Origin: an uncultured Lachnospiraceae bacterium
GTDB lineage: Bacteria; Bacillota; Clostridia; Lachnospirales; Lachnospiraceae
Direction of reading: 5' to 3'
DNA length: 25,932 nt
NCBI GenBank assembly: GCA_910579645.1
Contig: CAJTVK010000056.1
Span: forward strand, 1-25,932
This document shows, piece by piece, positions 7,157 through 15,520 of this stretch. Position 1 is the stretch's first letter. Each line of letters starts with the position of its first letter. Under the pieces are notes generated by a model, which was given only the letters and a program-made list of their open reading frames with translations, searched no databases and was not told where the DNA came from. The position numbers and the translations under genes are program-made.

Positions 7157-9313
7157 CTACAGCCAACCCGCCTGCACCAGCTCCGCAAAAATTTTATCTA
7201 AAAGAGGCATCTCCGAGTCTTCCTTCCCTGCCTGTCTATACAAATCCGTCGCTTTTTTATAACTATCCTCAAACCCGTGATAGTCTCTCTCTTCCATCTC
7301 TTTATCCGCCTGCTCGTCCGCTTCCAAGAAAGCCTGCCGCTTATAAGAGATATAATTTTCCCCATATAAGTCCAACGCCTGTTCAATCATTTCATGTGCA
7401 TGTTCAAATTCCCTGACCTGCTCATACAGAATAGTAAGATTTATATAAGTCTGGTAAGATGCCATCCCGTTGCTGATAATATCCTGAAATACCTGTATTG
7501 CTTTCCTGCTGTATTGCATGTCGTCCGTATTGGCCTCCAAATTAATGTACATTTGCGCCAGACGTTCATATAAGAGCCCGGTACTTCCAAGCGGCAGTTC
7601 CCGAATGGCTTTTTCCAGCATGGCTGCATTTTCCAACAGTGCTTCCGTACTGTTTTTATCCAAATCACAGTAAAAAACATATGCCCGCATGCGGATAGAA
7701 TCATCCGCAGTCAATGCCAGGCATTTTTGAAACATCTCCCTCGCCGTCTCCATGTCCTTCCGGCTATTCGCTATTTCTCCCTGAACAAGGTAAATCTGGT
7801 CTTCCGCCAATCCTTTCCCTATCGCCCTGTCCAACACCTCTATTGCATCCCCGCTCCTTCCGCCTCCCGCATAAGCAATGGCAAGATCCCGGTAAATTGC
7901 CGTATTTTCCGCATCGTATTCCAAAGCCGTTTCCAATGCTTCTGCTGCTTTGCCATAATCCAAAGCCTCATAATAGCAATTTCCCAACAGCAAATAGAGA
8001 TTCGCCAGTGTCACCGTATCTTCAGACAATCCATTTGCAAACAACCACTGTATCTTATCGATACAGCCCTCAAAATCGCCCTTCCGATACATCCAAACTG
8101 CGCTTTCATAATGTGCCCGCGGATCTTCACTGTCCACGGCAAGACATGCCGCATAATTTTCTTCAAACATAGCTTGGTCATATTCCGCAGCAGCCTCTTC
8201 CATCTTTGAAATATACGCGGCATACAATTCCTCCCGCTCCATACGGCTGATATTCTTTCCCGCAAAAAACAAGACAGCGCCTGCCAGCAAAGCAGCAAAC
8301 GAAAGCAGCAGTTCCATCCTCTGTTTCCACAATAAACGTTTATATCTTCCGTCCAGTTTGGCAATCTGATTCAATGCTTCCAACATTTTCACCGCTGACT
8401 GGAAGCGGTCTTCCTTTTTATATCCCATGGCTGTCATGAGAATATAAGCAAATGCTTCCGACGACAGTTCACTCAGTTCTTCCATGTCCAGCTCCACCCT
8501 GCCATCCTCTGGTCGCCTGCCCGTCAGCAGATGATACAGCGTGGCGCCCAAGCTGTATATGTCGGAACGTACATCAATCTGATGCTCCGGATTGTCAACA
8601 AATATACTGTCCATAGTAGTATCCAAGACTTCCGTTTCCTGTCCGTCCCCTGTCTCTTCCGTCAGACACAACGTTTCTGTCACATTACCTGTTTCCGGTA
8701 TCTTTCCTCTTCCCACTTCCTTCCCCGCTTGGCTCTTCAGCCGCTCCTGAATCTCCAGCACCAAGGCTTTCTGCTCCGGCGCCGCATATCCTTTGCTATA
8801 ACCAATGGCCATAATTTCGTTTTGTTCAAAGAAGCCGGAAATATTAAAGTCAATCAGACAGACGTTATCCTCCGGTGTCAGCATGACGTTGGCGGGTTTA
8901 ATATCCCCATGCAAAATGGGGATATCCTGCCCATGCAGATAAACCAACGCCTCACATAATTGCCGTGCATATTTTACCACTTTTTCTTTTGTAAACCTGA
9001 CATCCCGGTTCAGCAGTTGCTGAAAAGACTCTCCGGGTATAAAATCTATCACCGTATAGACCTCATCCCCGGTATCCAGAAAATCATACACCTGCGGCAG
9101 ATAAGAATTATGAAGATTCTTTAATATATTGACTTCTTGACGGTTTTTTAATTCATTTTGGGATTTCATATGCATTCTTTTAATGACGACTTCCTTCTGC
9201 AGCCGTTTGTGGTACGCCTTATAAACCGAACCGCCTCCGCCCTCCCCAATCTGCCCGATAATATCATATGTCTCCTTTAGTTTTTCCTGAATGTTTGCCG
9301 TAACATCTTCCAT
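7157..9313 (-). CDS. Membrane Ser/Thr protein kinase with C-terminal TPRs
   Basis: A 718-residue Hanks-type kinase. The N-terminal kinase domain (about 15-315) has a glycine loop GEGGGGSV (23-30), catalytic Lys45 (VVIK), catalytic loop HGDIKPAN (135-142) with D137 and N142, DFN (155-157), APE (178-180) and D251 of DIYSLG. HGD replaces HRD and DFN replaces DFG, but the catalytic and metal aspartates are kept. An acidic, Thr-rich insert of about 65 residues (183-247) follows APE. One membrane segment (333-352) separates the cytoplasmic kinase from an external region (360-718) with several TPR units. Architecture differs from PASTA kinases: the sensor is TPR. It should phosphorylate proteins read by the two FHA proteins of the cluster and be opposed by the PP2C enzyme. 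The ribosome site is weak. Confidence 0.93.
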   Translation of the reverse strand: MEDVTANIQEKLKETYDIIGQIGEGGGGSVYKAYHKRLQKEVVIKRMHMKSQNELKNRQEVNILKNLHNSYLPQVYDFLDTGDEVYTVIDFIPGESFQQLLNRDVRFTKEKVVKYARQLCEALVYLHGQDIPILHGDIKPANVMLTPEDNVCLIDFNISGFFEQNEIMAIGYSKGYAAPEQKALVLEIQERLKSQAGKEVGRGKIPETGNVTETLCLTEETGDGQETEVLDTTMDSIFVDNPEHQIDVRSDIYSLGATLYHLLTGRRPEDGRVELDMEELSELSSEAFAYILMTAMGYKKEDRFQSAVKMLEALNQIAKLDGRYKRLLWKQRMELLLSFAALLAGAVLFFAGKNISRMEREELYAAYISKMEEAAAEYDQAMFEENYAACLAVDSEDPRAHYESAVWMYRKGDFEGCIDKIQWLFANGLSEDTVTLANLYLLLGNCYYEALDYGKAAEALETALEYDAENTAIYRDLAIAYAGGGRSGDAIEVLDRAIGKGLAEDQIYLVQGEIANSRKDMETAREMFQKCLALTADDSIRMRAYVFYCDLDKNSTEALLENAAMLEKAIRELPLGSTGLLYERLAQMYINLEANTDDMQYSRKAIQVFQDIISNGMASYQTYINLTILYEQVREFEHAHEMIEQALDLYGENYISYKRQAFLEADEQADKEMEERDYHGFEDSYKKATDLYRQAGKEDSEMPLLDKIFAELVQAGWL

Positions 9314-9402
9314 ACCTGTTCATCCTATCTTTCCGCAACTGCATGACACTGTTTTCCCATTCTCCGCCTGTTCCCGTTCCGATTTACCTATTCTATTCTG
9401 TT

Positions 9403-9572
9403 CTTCCATCTGCATTTTTCCTTGGCCGGTACTTCTTTTCCGTCTATATTATTCTTTAGTTGGCACCTCTCTTCCGCCTGCATTTTTCTTTGGCCGGCAC
9501 TTTTCTTCCATCTATACTTTTTCTCCACGTGTGCCTTTCTTTCATCTGTACTTTTCTCTATTCTTTCCCTAC
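9403..9572. repeat. 34-bp x 5 degenerate tandem array
   Basis: Five contiguous units of exactly 34 bp (9403-9436, 9437-9470, 9471-9504, 9505-9538, 9539-9572). Units 1 and 3 are the most alike, sharing CTGCATTTTTC and TTGGCCGG. The array is pyrimidine-rich on + and so purine-rich in the transcript. It lies directly after the stop of the TPR/YfaP-like gene and before the kinase gene. 34 is not a multiple of 3 and no frame is conserved, so it is non-coding. Confidence 0.75.
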
Positions 9573-9574
9573 AT

Positions 9575-11680
9575 TTACGGATTATCTTCCGCCTCTACAG
9601 CGGTTGCCACATTTCCTGATACGCTTCCAGCAGGCTTGCTTCCCGCATTTTCGTCCGGTTCTTCTCCTTCCGCTGCCCCTACAGCCTCGGTTACTCCTGT
9701 CCCTTCAGCTATTTCTTCCGCCAAGACCGTTTCCGCTTCTTCTTCGGAACTTTCTGCAATCTCTATAATTTCCCTGTTATGCTCATCCAACTGAAGCATT
9801 TTCATACTGTATATATTTGTATTGTCATATGTATACGGCGCACGTTCCTCCGGTCCATAGCCATCTCCCGGATAAATCTTATCTGTAGAGAAATCAATAT
9901 AATTTAGCGGCTCTATTACACCGTTTTTAATGTTGAAAACATGCCACGTCGTGCCCGGCGTATTAGGCACCGATGCCTCGTAAACCAGCCCTTCTTGCCC
10001 GTATACCTGAACTTTCGCACCGGATTCACTCAATACCATATTCCCTCCGCCCGAATAATTGTGTACAATATATCGCTGTTCTTTTGTAGTGTCAATATTG
10101 GCTGTGATTGTTTCCGGCCCATAGCCGCCCATGTGATCGATATCCAATGTTACCGTCTGTGAAAGATTCCTCCACCGGAACCAGCAAACATGATATATGG
10201 AGCCGTCACTATCCTCTCCAAAAAAGTGCGAATCCAGAATGGAAGGTTGTGCCCCCCAGCTCATTACAATTCTATATTGATTTTCACTATGGAGCAAAGG
10301 AGACATGGCGGCCTGCGTTTTATATTCCTTTCCAAACACTGTCAAAAACTGATATAGGGCAACATACCCATCTTTCTGAACGGAAACCGTATAATAACCT
10401 GCATGCGGAACCTCTATCAAAGCTTTTCCATCGGCATCTGTTTCTCCCGTTGCTACAGGATTCCCCAATTGTTCCGTATTTACAAACCCTTCGTAAAAAT
10501 CAACAATGGCATTTCCTACTGCGCCTGCAGTGACCGCATCCATTATGTTTATCTTTACGGAAGTCTTTTCTTTTCCCTGCTCCGCCGTCAATAAAATAGG
10601 GTTATAATAAAAAATTTCCCCATTTACCACCTGTATCTCTTCCTTATGAAGTTCCACAAAATCCGCTCCTGAAAATATTGCCACATATTTCCCCGGCTTC
10701 AAGGAAAGCAAATAATTTCCGCCCTCATCCGTAACTACAGTTTTTCCTTCGCTACTTTCCAAATCCCCTGCCGGTTTCAACGTCACCTTAATATCCGGCA
10801 ATGGCATGTTATTATTTGCATCCCTTACAGTTCCGCTGATACCTGTCGTTATTGTCTCCTCATCTTTATCGGCACTGTCATCCGGCGTCTCTCCCGACCC
10901 GCCATTATCTGTACCATTACCGGAATCGCCGGAACTGCTTCCATTCTCTTCCCCATTGTCATCATCCCCGTTTTCCTGCCCGCCGGAACCGCTGTTTCCG
11001 GTCTCCGGATTCTCTCTGCGCCCGCCTTCTCCATCCGGCTCCGCCGGCACCGGCACTGCCAACGGAATTACTTCCCCGGCTCCTGCCGGAACCAACGGCT
11101 TAACCACAGGCAGTATTGCTTTTTTTGCTGTCTCATCCTCTGTTTCGGCTTTCGGCAGCGGTTCCGGTTCCTCATCCACATTCTCCTGATTCTCCGTATT
11201 CTCCGCATGGCTGCCGTTATCCTCCTGTGACGTATCATAGCCCTCCAATAAAGTCAGAAGTTCCCCTGAACCGGTATTCTCATATCCTTCCTCCAATACC
11301 TTTATGTAACTCTCCATATTTCCGTCGGAAAAATATAAATCTGCAAGCTGTGTATATACATCCGGTTCCTGCGGCAGCATCCCCTTTGCCTTCTCCATTA
11401 CTTCAATTGCCTTGTCCGGCTGTCCCAATGCCATATAAGCATCCGCCAATCCCAGATAAGCATCGAGACAATAAGGGTCAATTTCCAAAGCAGCCTCATA
11501 GGCTATCACAGCATTTTCATAATCCATCTCAGCCACATATCTTTTCCCCAAATCCAACTGTTCCTGCAAGTCATTTCCGTCTGAGCGGCCTGTATTCACC
11601 ATCACCAAAACAACTGCCGCAATAACTGACAATGCCAGCAAGGCGCCGATAAACAACTTTGATTTCCATACATTCTTCAT
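9575..11680 (-). CDS. Surface TPR protein with carboxypeptidase-regulatory-like and YfaP/DUF2135-like domains
   Basis: I start at ATG 11680, which has GGAG 9 bases upstream; an in-frame ATG at 11710 lacks a ribosome site. The 701-residue protein has a membrane anchor (8-28), TPRs (38-150), a low-complexity Gly/Asp/Asn/Glu-rich linker (150-275), two beta-sandwich domains resembling CarboxypepD_reg/Cna-B folds (about 280-365 and 372-455), then a domain (468-590) with SWGAQPSILDSHFFGE, GYGPETITA and VHNYSGGG. That last set resembles the YfaP/DUF2135 family, whose hallmark is W-G-x-x-P-x-D-L-D-S-H. The C-terminus is acidic and disordered. The product should face outward. Its TPR part is paralogous to the 170-residue protein at 3876-4388. 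A structural or adhesive surface role is inferred. Confidence 0.85.
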   Translation of the reverse strand: MKNVWKSKLFIGALLALSVIAAVVLVMVNTGRSDGNDLQEQLDLGKRYVAEMDYENAVIAYEAALEIDPYCLDAYLGLADAYMALGQPDKAIEVMEKAKGMLPQEPDVYTQLADLYFSDGNMESYIKVLEEGYENTGSGELLTLLEGYDTSQEDNGSHAENTENQENVDEEPEPLPKAETEDETAKKAILPVVKPLVPAGAGEVIPLAVPVPAEPDGEGGRRENPETGNSGSGGQENGDDDNGEENGSSSGDSGNGTDNGGSGETPDDSADKDEETITTGISGTVRDANNNMPLPDIKVTLKPAGDLESSEGKTVVTDEGGNYLLSLKPGKYVAIFSGADFVELHKEEIQVVNGEIFYYNPILLTAEQGKEKTSVKINIMDAVTAGAVGNAIVDFYEGFVNTEQLGNPVATGETDADGKALIEVPHAGYYTVSVQKDGYVALYQFLTVFGKEYKTQAAMSPLLHSENQYRIVMSWGAQPSILDSHFFGEDSDGSIYHVCWFRWRNLSQTVTLDIDHMGGYGPETITANIDTTKEQRYIVHNYSGGGNMVLSESGAKVQVYGQEGLVYEASVPNTPGTTWHVFNIKNGVIEPLNYIDFSTDKIYPGDGYGPEERAPYTYDNTNIYSMKMLQLDEHNREIIEIAESSEEEAETVLAEEIAEGTGVTEAVGAAEGEEPDENAGSKPAGSVSGNVATAVEAEDNP

Positions 11681-11715
11681 TCTCTTTCTCTCCATTTCAA
11701 TATTATCCATTTATT

Positions 11716-11857
11716 CCCGCGAGCAACGAGCCAAGTGATTGCTTAAAACCAACCAAGGGTTGGTTTTGGCATATTGGCAACTGCCGCGAGGGTCAAATAC
11801 CGCCCCTTGGGGCGTTTCAAGTTTGATGCCCCGCTGCTTGCGGCGGGGTATTTGACT
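11716..11857. repeat. Nested-hairpin intergenic element (REP-like)
   Basis: Three stems are visible: AAAACCAAC/GTTGGTTTT (11745-11753 with 11759-11767), CGCCCC-TT-GGGGCG (11801-11814), and CCCCGC/GCGGGG (11829-11834 with 11843-11848). An outer pair GTCAAATAC/GTATTTGAC (11792-11800 with 11848-11856) encloses the last two. It fills the gap between the FHA and TPR/YfaP-like genes. It resembles short dispersed elements I recall from Lachnospiraceae, but only one copy is in this window. Confidence 0.65.
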
Positions 11858-11870
11858 CCGATGCCTGTAA

Positions 11871-13511
11871 CTACTTTCCATGTTTTGAGAACACAAAATC
11901 CTCATTGGCAAATTTCAAAACCATACCGTCATAGACCGATTCCCGGACTCCCGGCCGAAGGCGCCGCCCGTTGATAAAGCTTCCGTTTTTCGACTGATTA
12001 TCTTCCAAATAATATTCGTTATTCATACAGAGCAACACGGCATGGCTCCGGCTGATGGCGTGATTATCATAAATACAAATGTCTGCGGCTGACCCGGAAC
12101 CAATGATTGCCCGTTCTTTCTTCATCCGGTAAACCGCCCCGTCCCTTCTGCGAATCAGACAAGGCGCGGGCTGGCATTCCGGCTGTTCCGGCAGCAACAT
12201 AGTGCACTCCTCATCCTCCTGCATCCCTGGCTCATTCCCCTGCCCTATCGCCAATCTATCCGTCTGCCCTCCGGCATCATAACCAGACTGCCCGTTTCCG
12301 TACGTCATACCCATAGGCTCCGGTATCATAACCGTGCTTTCATAGCTTTCATACAAGCCATTTGGTTTATCTCCGCCCACGCCTCCTGCATTTCCGTCTG
12401 TTCCGGCCTGCACCTGGCATCCCTCTCCCGTATCATCCGTCCGTTCTTCTTTCTTTTGTCCCGGCATTAAGAACCCATTCCGTTTAAGAGAACCCCCCTG
12501 CTTTTTGCCGTCCCTTTTGAAGAAACTTTTTTTCCCTTCTTTGGCGGATTCCTTTTTTCTTTTCTCCTTCTTCTCCGAACTCTTTTCTATGCCTGTTTCC
12601 TTCTCACCATTTTCCGGTATGCTCTGTACCGGTATGGAAACGGCCGTTTTCCCTCCCGGCTCCCTTCCCGGGATATTGACCAGCGGAATTCTTGTACCGG
12701 ACGGCATTTTCTTTAAAGTCTCCTTTTCCGTTTCCCTATTCACGGAAGTCACGCCCCTGCCTACTTCCTGCGACCCGGACGCTGCCGCCCCTTTATTCTC
12801 CCATGCTCCCGCAGCCGGCTCCCCTTCCAAAGAATGCCCTTCCGGAACGGTTCCCGGAATTCCTGCACACTTTTTCAATAATTCCCTAAAATCAGACATT
12901 TTCCTTATCCCGCCCCTGCTGAATGCATTCAGGATGTCAAACAGATAAGTATCCCTTTCCTGATAATCCGGCTGTACTCTGCCAACAATTTCCTGCAAAA
13001 ACATAATCTGGTCTTTCCTGAACATAGAATCAAACGGCAAATACAGCAGCATACAGTTCCCCTGCCTGTCCAGATAAACATATTCCAAATCCAAAAGCAA
13101 ATGTCCCATATCAAGCATATAGGCATCCGCCTCTTCAAACGCATTGGCAAGGCTGTTGAATACCGGCAATACATCCCTCTTCATCCTAGGCCGGGCAAGC
13201 CATCCGCTCAGTTTCAGAAAACCGGTAATATTAAACTGCACAAGCCGCCTGTCATCTCTCCTGACAACTTGCGTCTGCACAATATTTACCATACGGTTAT
13301 GAGCCATCATTTTTAAGGCAAACGTATCCGCTTTTAACTGCTCCCCCATATCCGCCACAAGATATACCGTTTCTCCCACATTATGCTGTCGCAGCATATA
13401 ACCGGGTTCCCGAAAATCTGCGGTTGGGAAATTTCCATTTGAAAAGCCCTCATTCACATAACTTCCGTTTAAGAAATTTCCATTTCCAAAATTCCCGTTA
13501 TTAACCTCCAT
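11871..13511 (-). CDS. DUF6382 - FHA domain protein
   Basis: A cytoplasmic 546-residue protein with no membrane segment. The first 30 residues are degenerate NGNF repeats. Residues about 38-215 match the DUF6382 type found in clostridial FHA proteins; the part LLLDLEYVYLDRQGNCMLLYLPFD (138-161) also recalls the pseudokinase fold of EssB/YukC, a weak resemblance only. A long charged linker (about 220-445, Lys/Glu-rich in the middle) leads to a C-terminal FHA domain (448-546) with ISRSHAVL (486-493) and SKNGSFING. The usual GR after the first strand is GS (471-472). It is expected to bind phosphothreonine partners of the kinase and may link signalling to the pilus genes just upstream. The ATG at 13511 has AGGAGG 9 bases upstream. 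Confidence 0.87.
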   Translation of the reverse strand: MEVNNGNFGNGNFLNGSYVNEGFSNGNFPTADFREPGYMLRQHNVGETVYLVADMGEQLKADTFALKMMAHNRMVNIVQTQVVRRDDRRLVQFNITGFLKLSGWLARPRMKRDVLPVFNSLANAFEEADAYMLDMGHLLLDLEYVYLDRQGNCMLLYLPFDSMFRKDQIMFLQEIVGRVQPDYQERDTYLFDILNAFSRGGIRKMSDFRELLKKCAGIPGTVPEGHSLEGEPAAGAWENKGAAASGSQEVGRGVTSVNRETEKETLKKMPSGTRIPLVNIPGREPGGKTAVSIPVQSIPENGEKETGIEKSSEKKEKRKKESAKEGKKSFFKRDGKKQGGSLKRNGFLMPGQKKEERTDDTGEGCQVQAGTDGNAGGVGGDKPNGLYESYESTVMIPEPMGMTYGNGQSGYDAGGQTDRLAIGQGNEPGMQEDEECTMLLPEQPECQPAPCLIRRRDGAVYRMKKERAIIGSGSAADICIYDNHAISRSHAVLLCMNNEYYLEDNQSKNGSFINGRRLRPGVRESVYDGMVLKFANEDFVFSKHGK

Positions 13512-13555
13512 ATTCCGTTGCCTCCTATCGTCCGCGCTTTTTCTCTTTCGCTCTG

Positions 13556-14851
13556 TCAGTCCATAACCTTAAGCTGCAGCAATGTCCATGTACCGCCATG
13601 GCACACCGGCGCAACCCCGTCTTCCGTCATCAGCCCGGCATCGTCGAAAACCGGCCGGATTGCCATATAATTATTTTCATCGATATAGCCCCAGATTCCC
13701 TTTTCCCTCACCGCCGCATAACCGTTGGTAAAAGACTTCGCTTCTTCATAAACACAGTCAATCCTCCGGTTTTCCTCTTGATCCACGTAGCCCCACTTTC
13801 CTCCGATGCAGACCGCACACATGGCATCCGACTCAAATGCCTTTATGCCGTCGTAAACCTGCCCGGATATCCTTTCCCCCTTCTCATTTACAAAGAAAAA
13901 AACATCCCCTTGCTTTACCGCCGCCATTTTATTCACGCTGCATAGCCCTTTGCTGTTCCTGGCCACATCATCAAAGATGAAATCCGTAATCAATTCCCCG
14001 CTCCGGGCAATCAGCGCCCATTTCCCGCCTTTCCTCACTGCACCGAAACCTTCGGAAATAGGCGTTGCCTCCTCATAGGCGAATTCTGTCTTAGGCTTGA
14101 AATTTCTGTCCAGATAACCGTATTTCCCGTCCTTCTGCGCCACTATCCTGCTCTGGGAAACAATCCCGATAAAAGCATAAGCCTCCTCAGGCGCCTTTGT
14201 CTTGTAGCCTTTGCTGTTAATGAAGAAACAATCCTCCCCGTCCCTGACCGGAATGGACTTAGTGTCCTTTCCGTCAAAGCCGATTTCATCATAGACCGCC
14301 TCCACTGCCGGCTTACCGTCCAGCCCAAGCAGCCCTTTCTTCCCTTCCTGCTCATATACCGCATAGCTTCCGGCAAAATCATAAATCCGTTCATAAGCAC
14401 AGGCACGTTCCACATACTTTCCTTTTTCGCTGTCATAATATTGCGTCACAATCTCACTGTCCGGATACTTTTCATACAGGCCGCTTACCAAATCAATCAC
14501 ACTGTCTTCCGAAAGATTCTCCTTCGTAAATTCATACAGCTTCACCACGTCACGTTCTACCGGGCCAAAGGCCGAGATAATGGCATTCAGCTTCTTCCGG
14601 TATTCCTTATAATCCCCCATGGCCAGATAAGCATCCGCAATATGCTCCTCCAGCTCAAGAGTCTCCCCTTTTACCCCCTTCGCCTCCTCATACTGTCCGA
14701 CGGCATCCAGATACAGGCCTTTCTCTTCCAGACGGCGTGCCTCCGCCATCATATCATTGTATTTTTTCTCATTCCCTATCCATGCGGATAAGGTGACATA
14801 CCATGCAAGTCCCAGCAAAACAACCATGACAATAGAAAGATTCTTTTTCAT
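13556..14851 (-). CDS. Membrane-anchored TPR/WG-repeat protein
   Basis: A 431-residue protein with an N-terminal membrane anchor (5-25), a TPR-like helical part (30-135) and a C-terminal array of WG-type repeats (about 165-425). Clear units are GKYGYLD (242-248), GKWALI (276-281), GKWGYVD (351-357) and GIWGYID (385-391), each spaced by a tyrosine/phenylalanine-aspartate strand. WG repeats are beta-hairpin units of unknown binding function, often on surface or periplasmic proteins. The ATG follows GGTGAG and overlaps closely with the end of the prepilin peptidase (8 bp between), so it is coupled to the pilus genes. This gene therefore joins the pilus half and the signalling half of the cluster. 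Confidence 0.87.
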   Translation of the reverse strand: MKKNLSIVMVVLLGLAWYVTLSAWIGNEKKYNDMMAEARRLEEKGLYLDAVGQYEEAKGVKGETLELEEHIADAYLAMGDYKEYRKKLNAIISAFGPVERDVVKLYEFTKENLSEDSVIDLVSGLYEKYPDSEIVTQYYDSEKGKYVERACAYERIYDFAGSYAVYEQEGKKGLLGLDGKPAVEAVYDEIGFDGKDTKSIPVRDGEDCFFINSKGYKTKAPEEAYAFIGIVSQSRIVAQKDGKYGYLDRNFKPKTEFAYEEATPISEGFGAVRKGGKWALIARSGELITDFIFDDVARNSKGLCSVNKMAAVKQGDVFFFVNEKGERISGQVYDGIKAFESDAMCAVCIGGKWGYVDQEENRRIDCVYEEAKSFTNGYAAVREKGIWGYIDENNYMAIRPVFDDAGLMTEDGVAPVCHGGTWTLLQLKVMD

Positions 14852-14859
14852 AAACTCAC

Positions 14860-15516
14860 CTATGCTCCTATTAACAGAATGACCAATGTACCCAGCGCAA
14901 GAAAGGGACCGAAAGCAATTTCATCCTTCATGCCCTTTTTCCCGCACAAAACCTGACTCCCCCCGTATATGGCGGAAAATATCAACGCTGCCACCATGAC
15001 CAAATACGTGGTTCCCGCTCCCAGACAGGTTCCGATTACCGCCACCAGCTTCACGTCCCCCATGCCCAATGCATGTCCGGACAATACATATGCAAGATAA
15101 AAGACAGCGCCGCTGATTACGCCGCCCAGCAAAGTAAATTTCAGGTTCTCCATCCTCATCGCCGGGAAAACAAACATCTCTGCCGTAAACAACGCTCCCC
15201 TGCAAAGCAGGATATAGAGCAGCCACCGGTTAGGAATTCTTTTTTCCTTTGCATCCTCTCTTGCAATAGGGAAAAGGAGCGACAGCAGCAGCAGATAGCG
15301 CACCGCTTTCAGCGGCCCATAGCCATACTCGGAAAACAGCCATGTCAGTGCGCCGCAGAACGCAAAACAGACCAAAAGGGCAATCCCCCTCTTCCCGTTC
15401 ATGCACAGAAGATATCCTGCCCTGCCGGTGCCTTTTTCCGTTTTCCCATCATACAGACATACCAAATTCCATAAATAACATAAAACCGCCGATGCCATTG
15501 CCACTAAAACCAACAT
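14860..15516 (-). CDS. Prepilin peptidase (A24 family, TadV/CpaA-like)
   Basis: An integral membrane aspartyl protease that cleaves and may methylate prepilins of the Tad pilus. I start at ATG 15516, 4 bp past the stop of the upstream gene and behind GGTGAG, as at the next junction; the frame also extends to a TTG at 15573 that would overlap the upstream gene by 53 bp. The product is 218 residues with about six membrane segments. Counting from 15516, the two catalytic aspartates are D88 in REDAKEKRIPN and D154 in GMGD. The C-terminal FGPFLALG is typical of the family. Substrates are probably the two TadE-like proteins (G-xxxx-E motif), the Flp-type pilin and perhaps the DUF5702 protein. Confidence 0.92.
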   Translation of the reverse strand: MLVLVAMASAVLCYLWNLVCLYDGKTEKGTGRAGYLLCMNGKRGIALLVCFAFCGALTWLFSEYGYGPLKAVRYLLLLSLLFPIAREDAKEKRIPNRWLLYILLCRGALFTAEMFVFPAMRMENLKFTLLGGVISGAVFYLAYVLSGHALGMGDVKLVAVIGTCLGAGTTYLVMVAALIFSAIYGGSQVLCGKKGMKDEIAFGPFLALGTLVILLIGA

Positions 15517-15520
15517 ACGC

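Noticed and set aside
9403..9572. Possible CRISPR array
   Set aside because: The 34-bp units are contiguous and degenerate with no unique spacers, and no cas gene is present.
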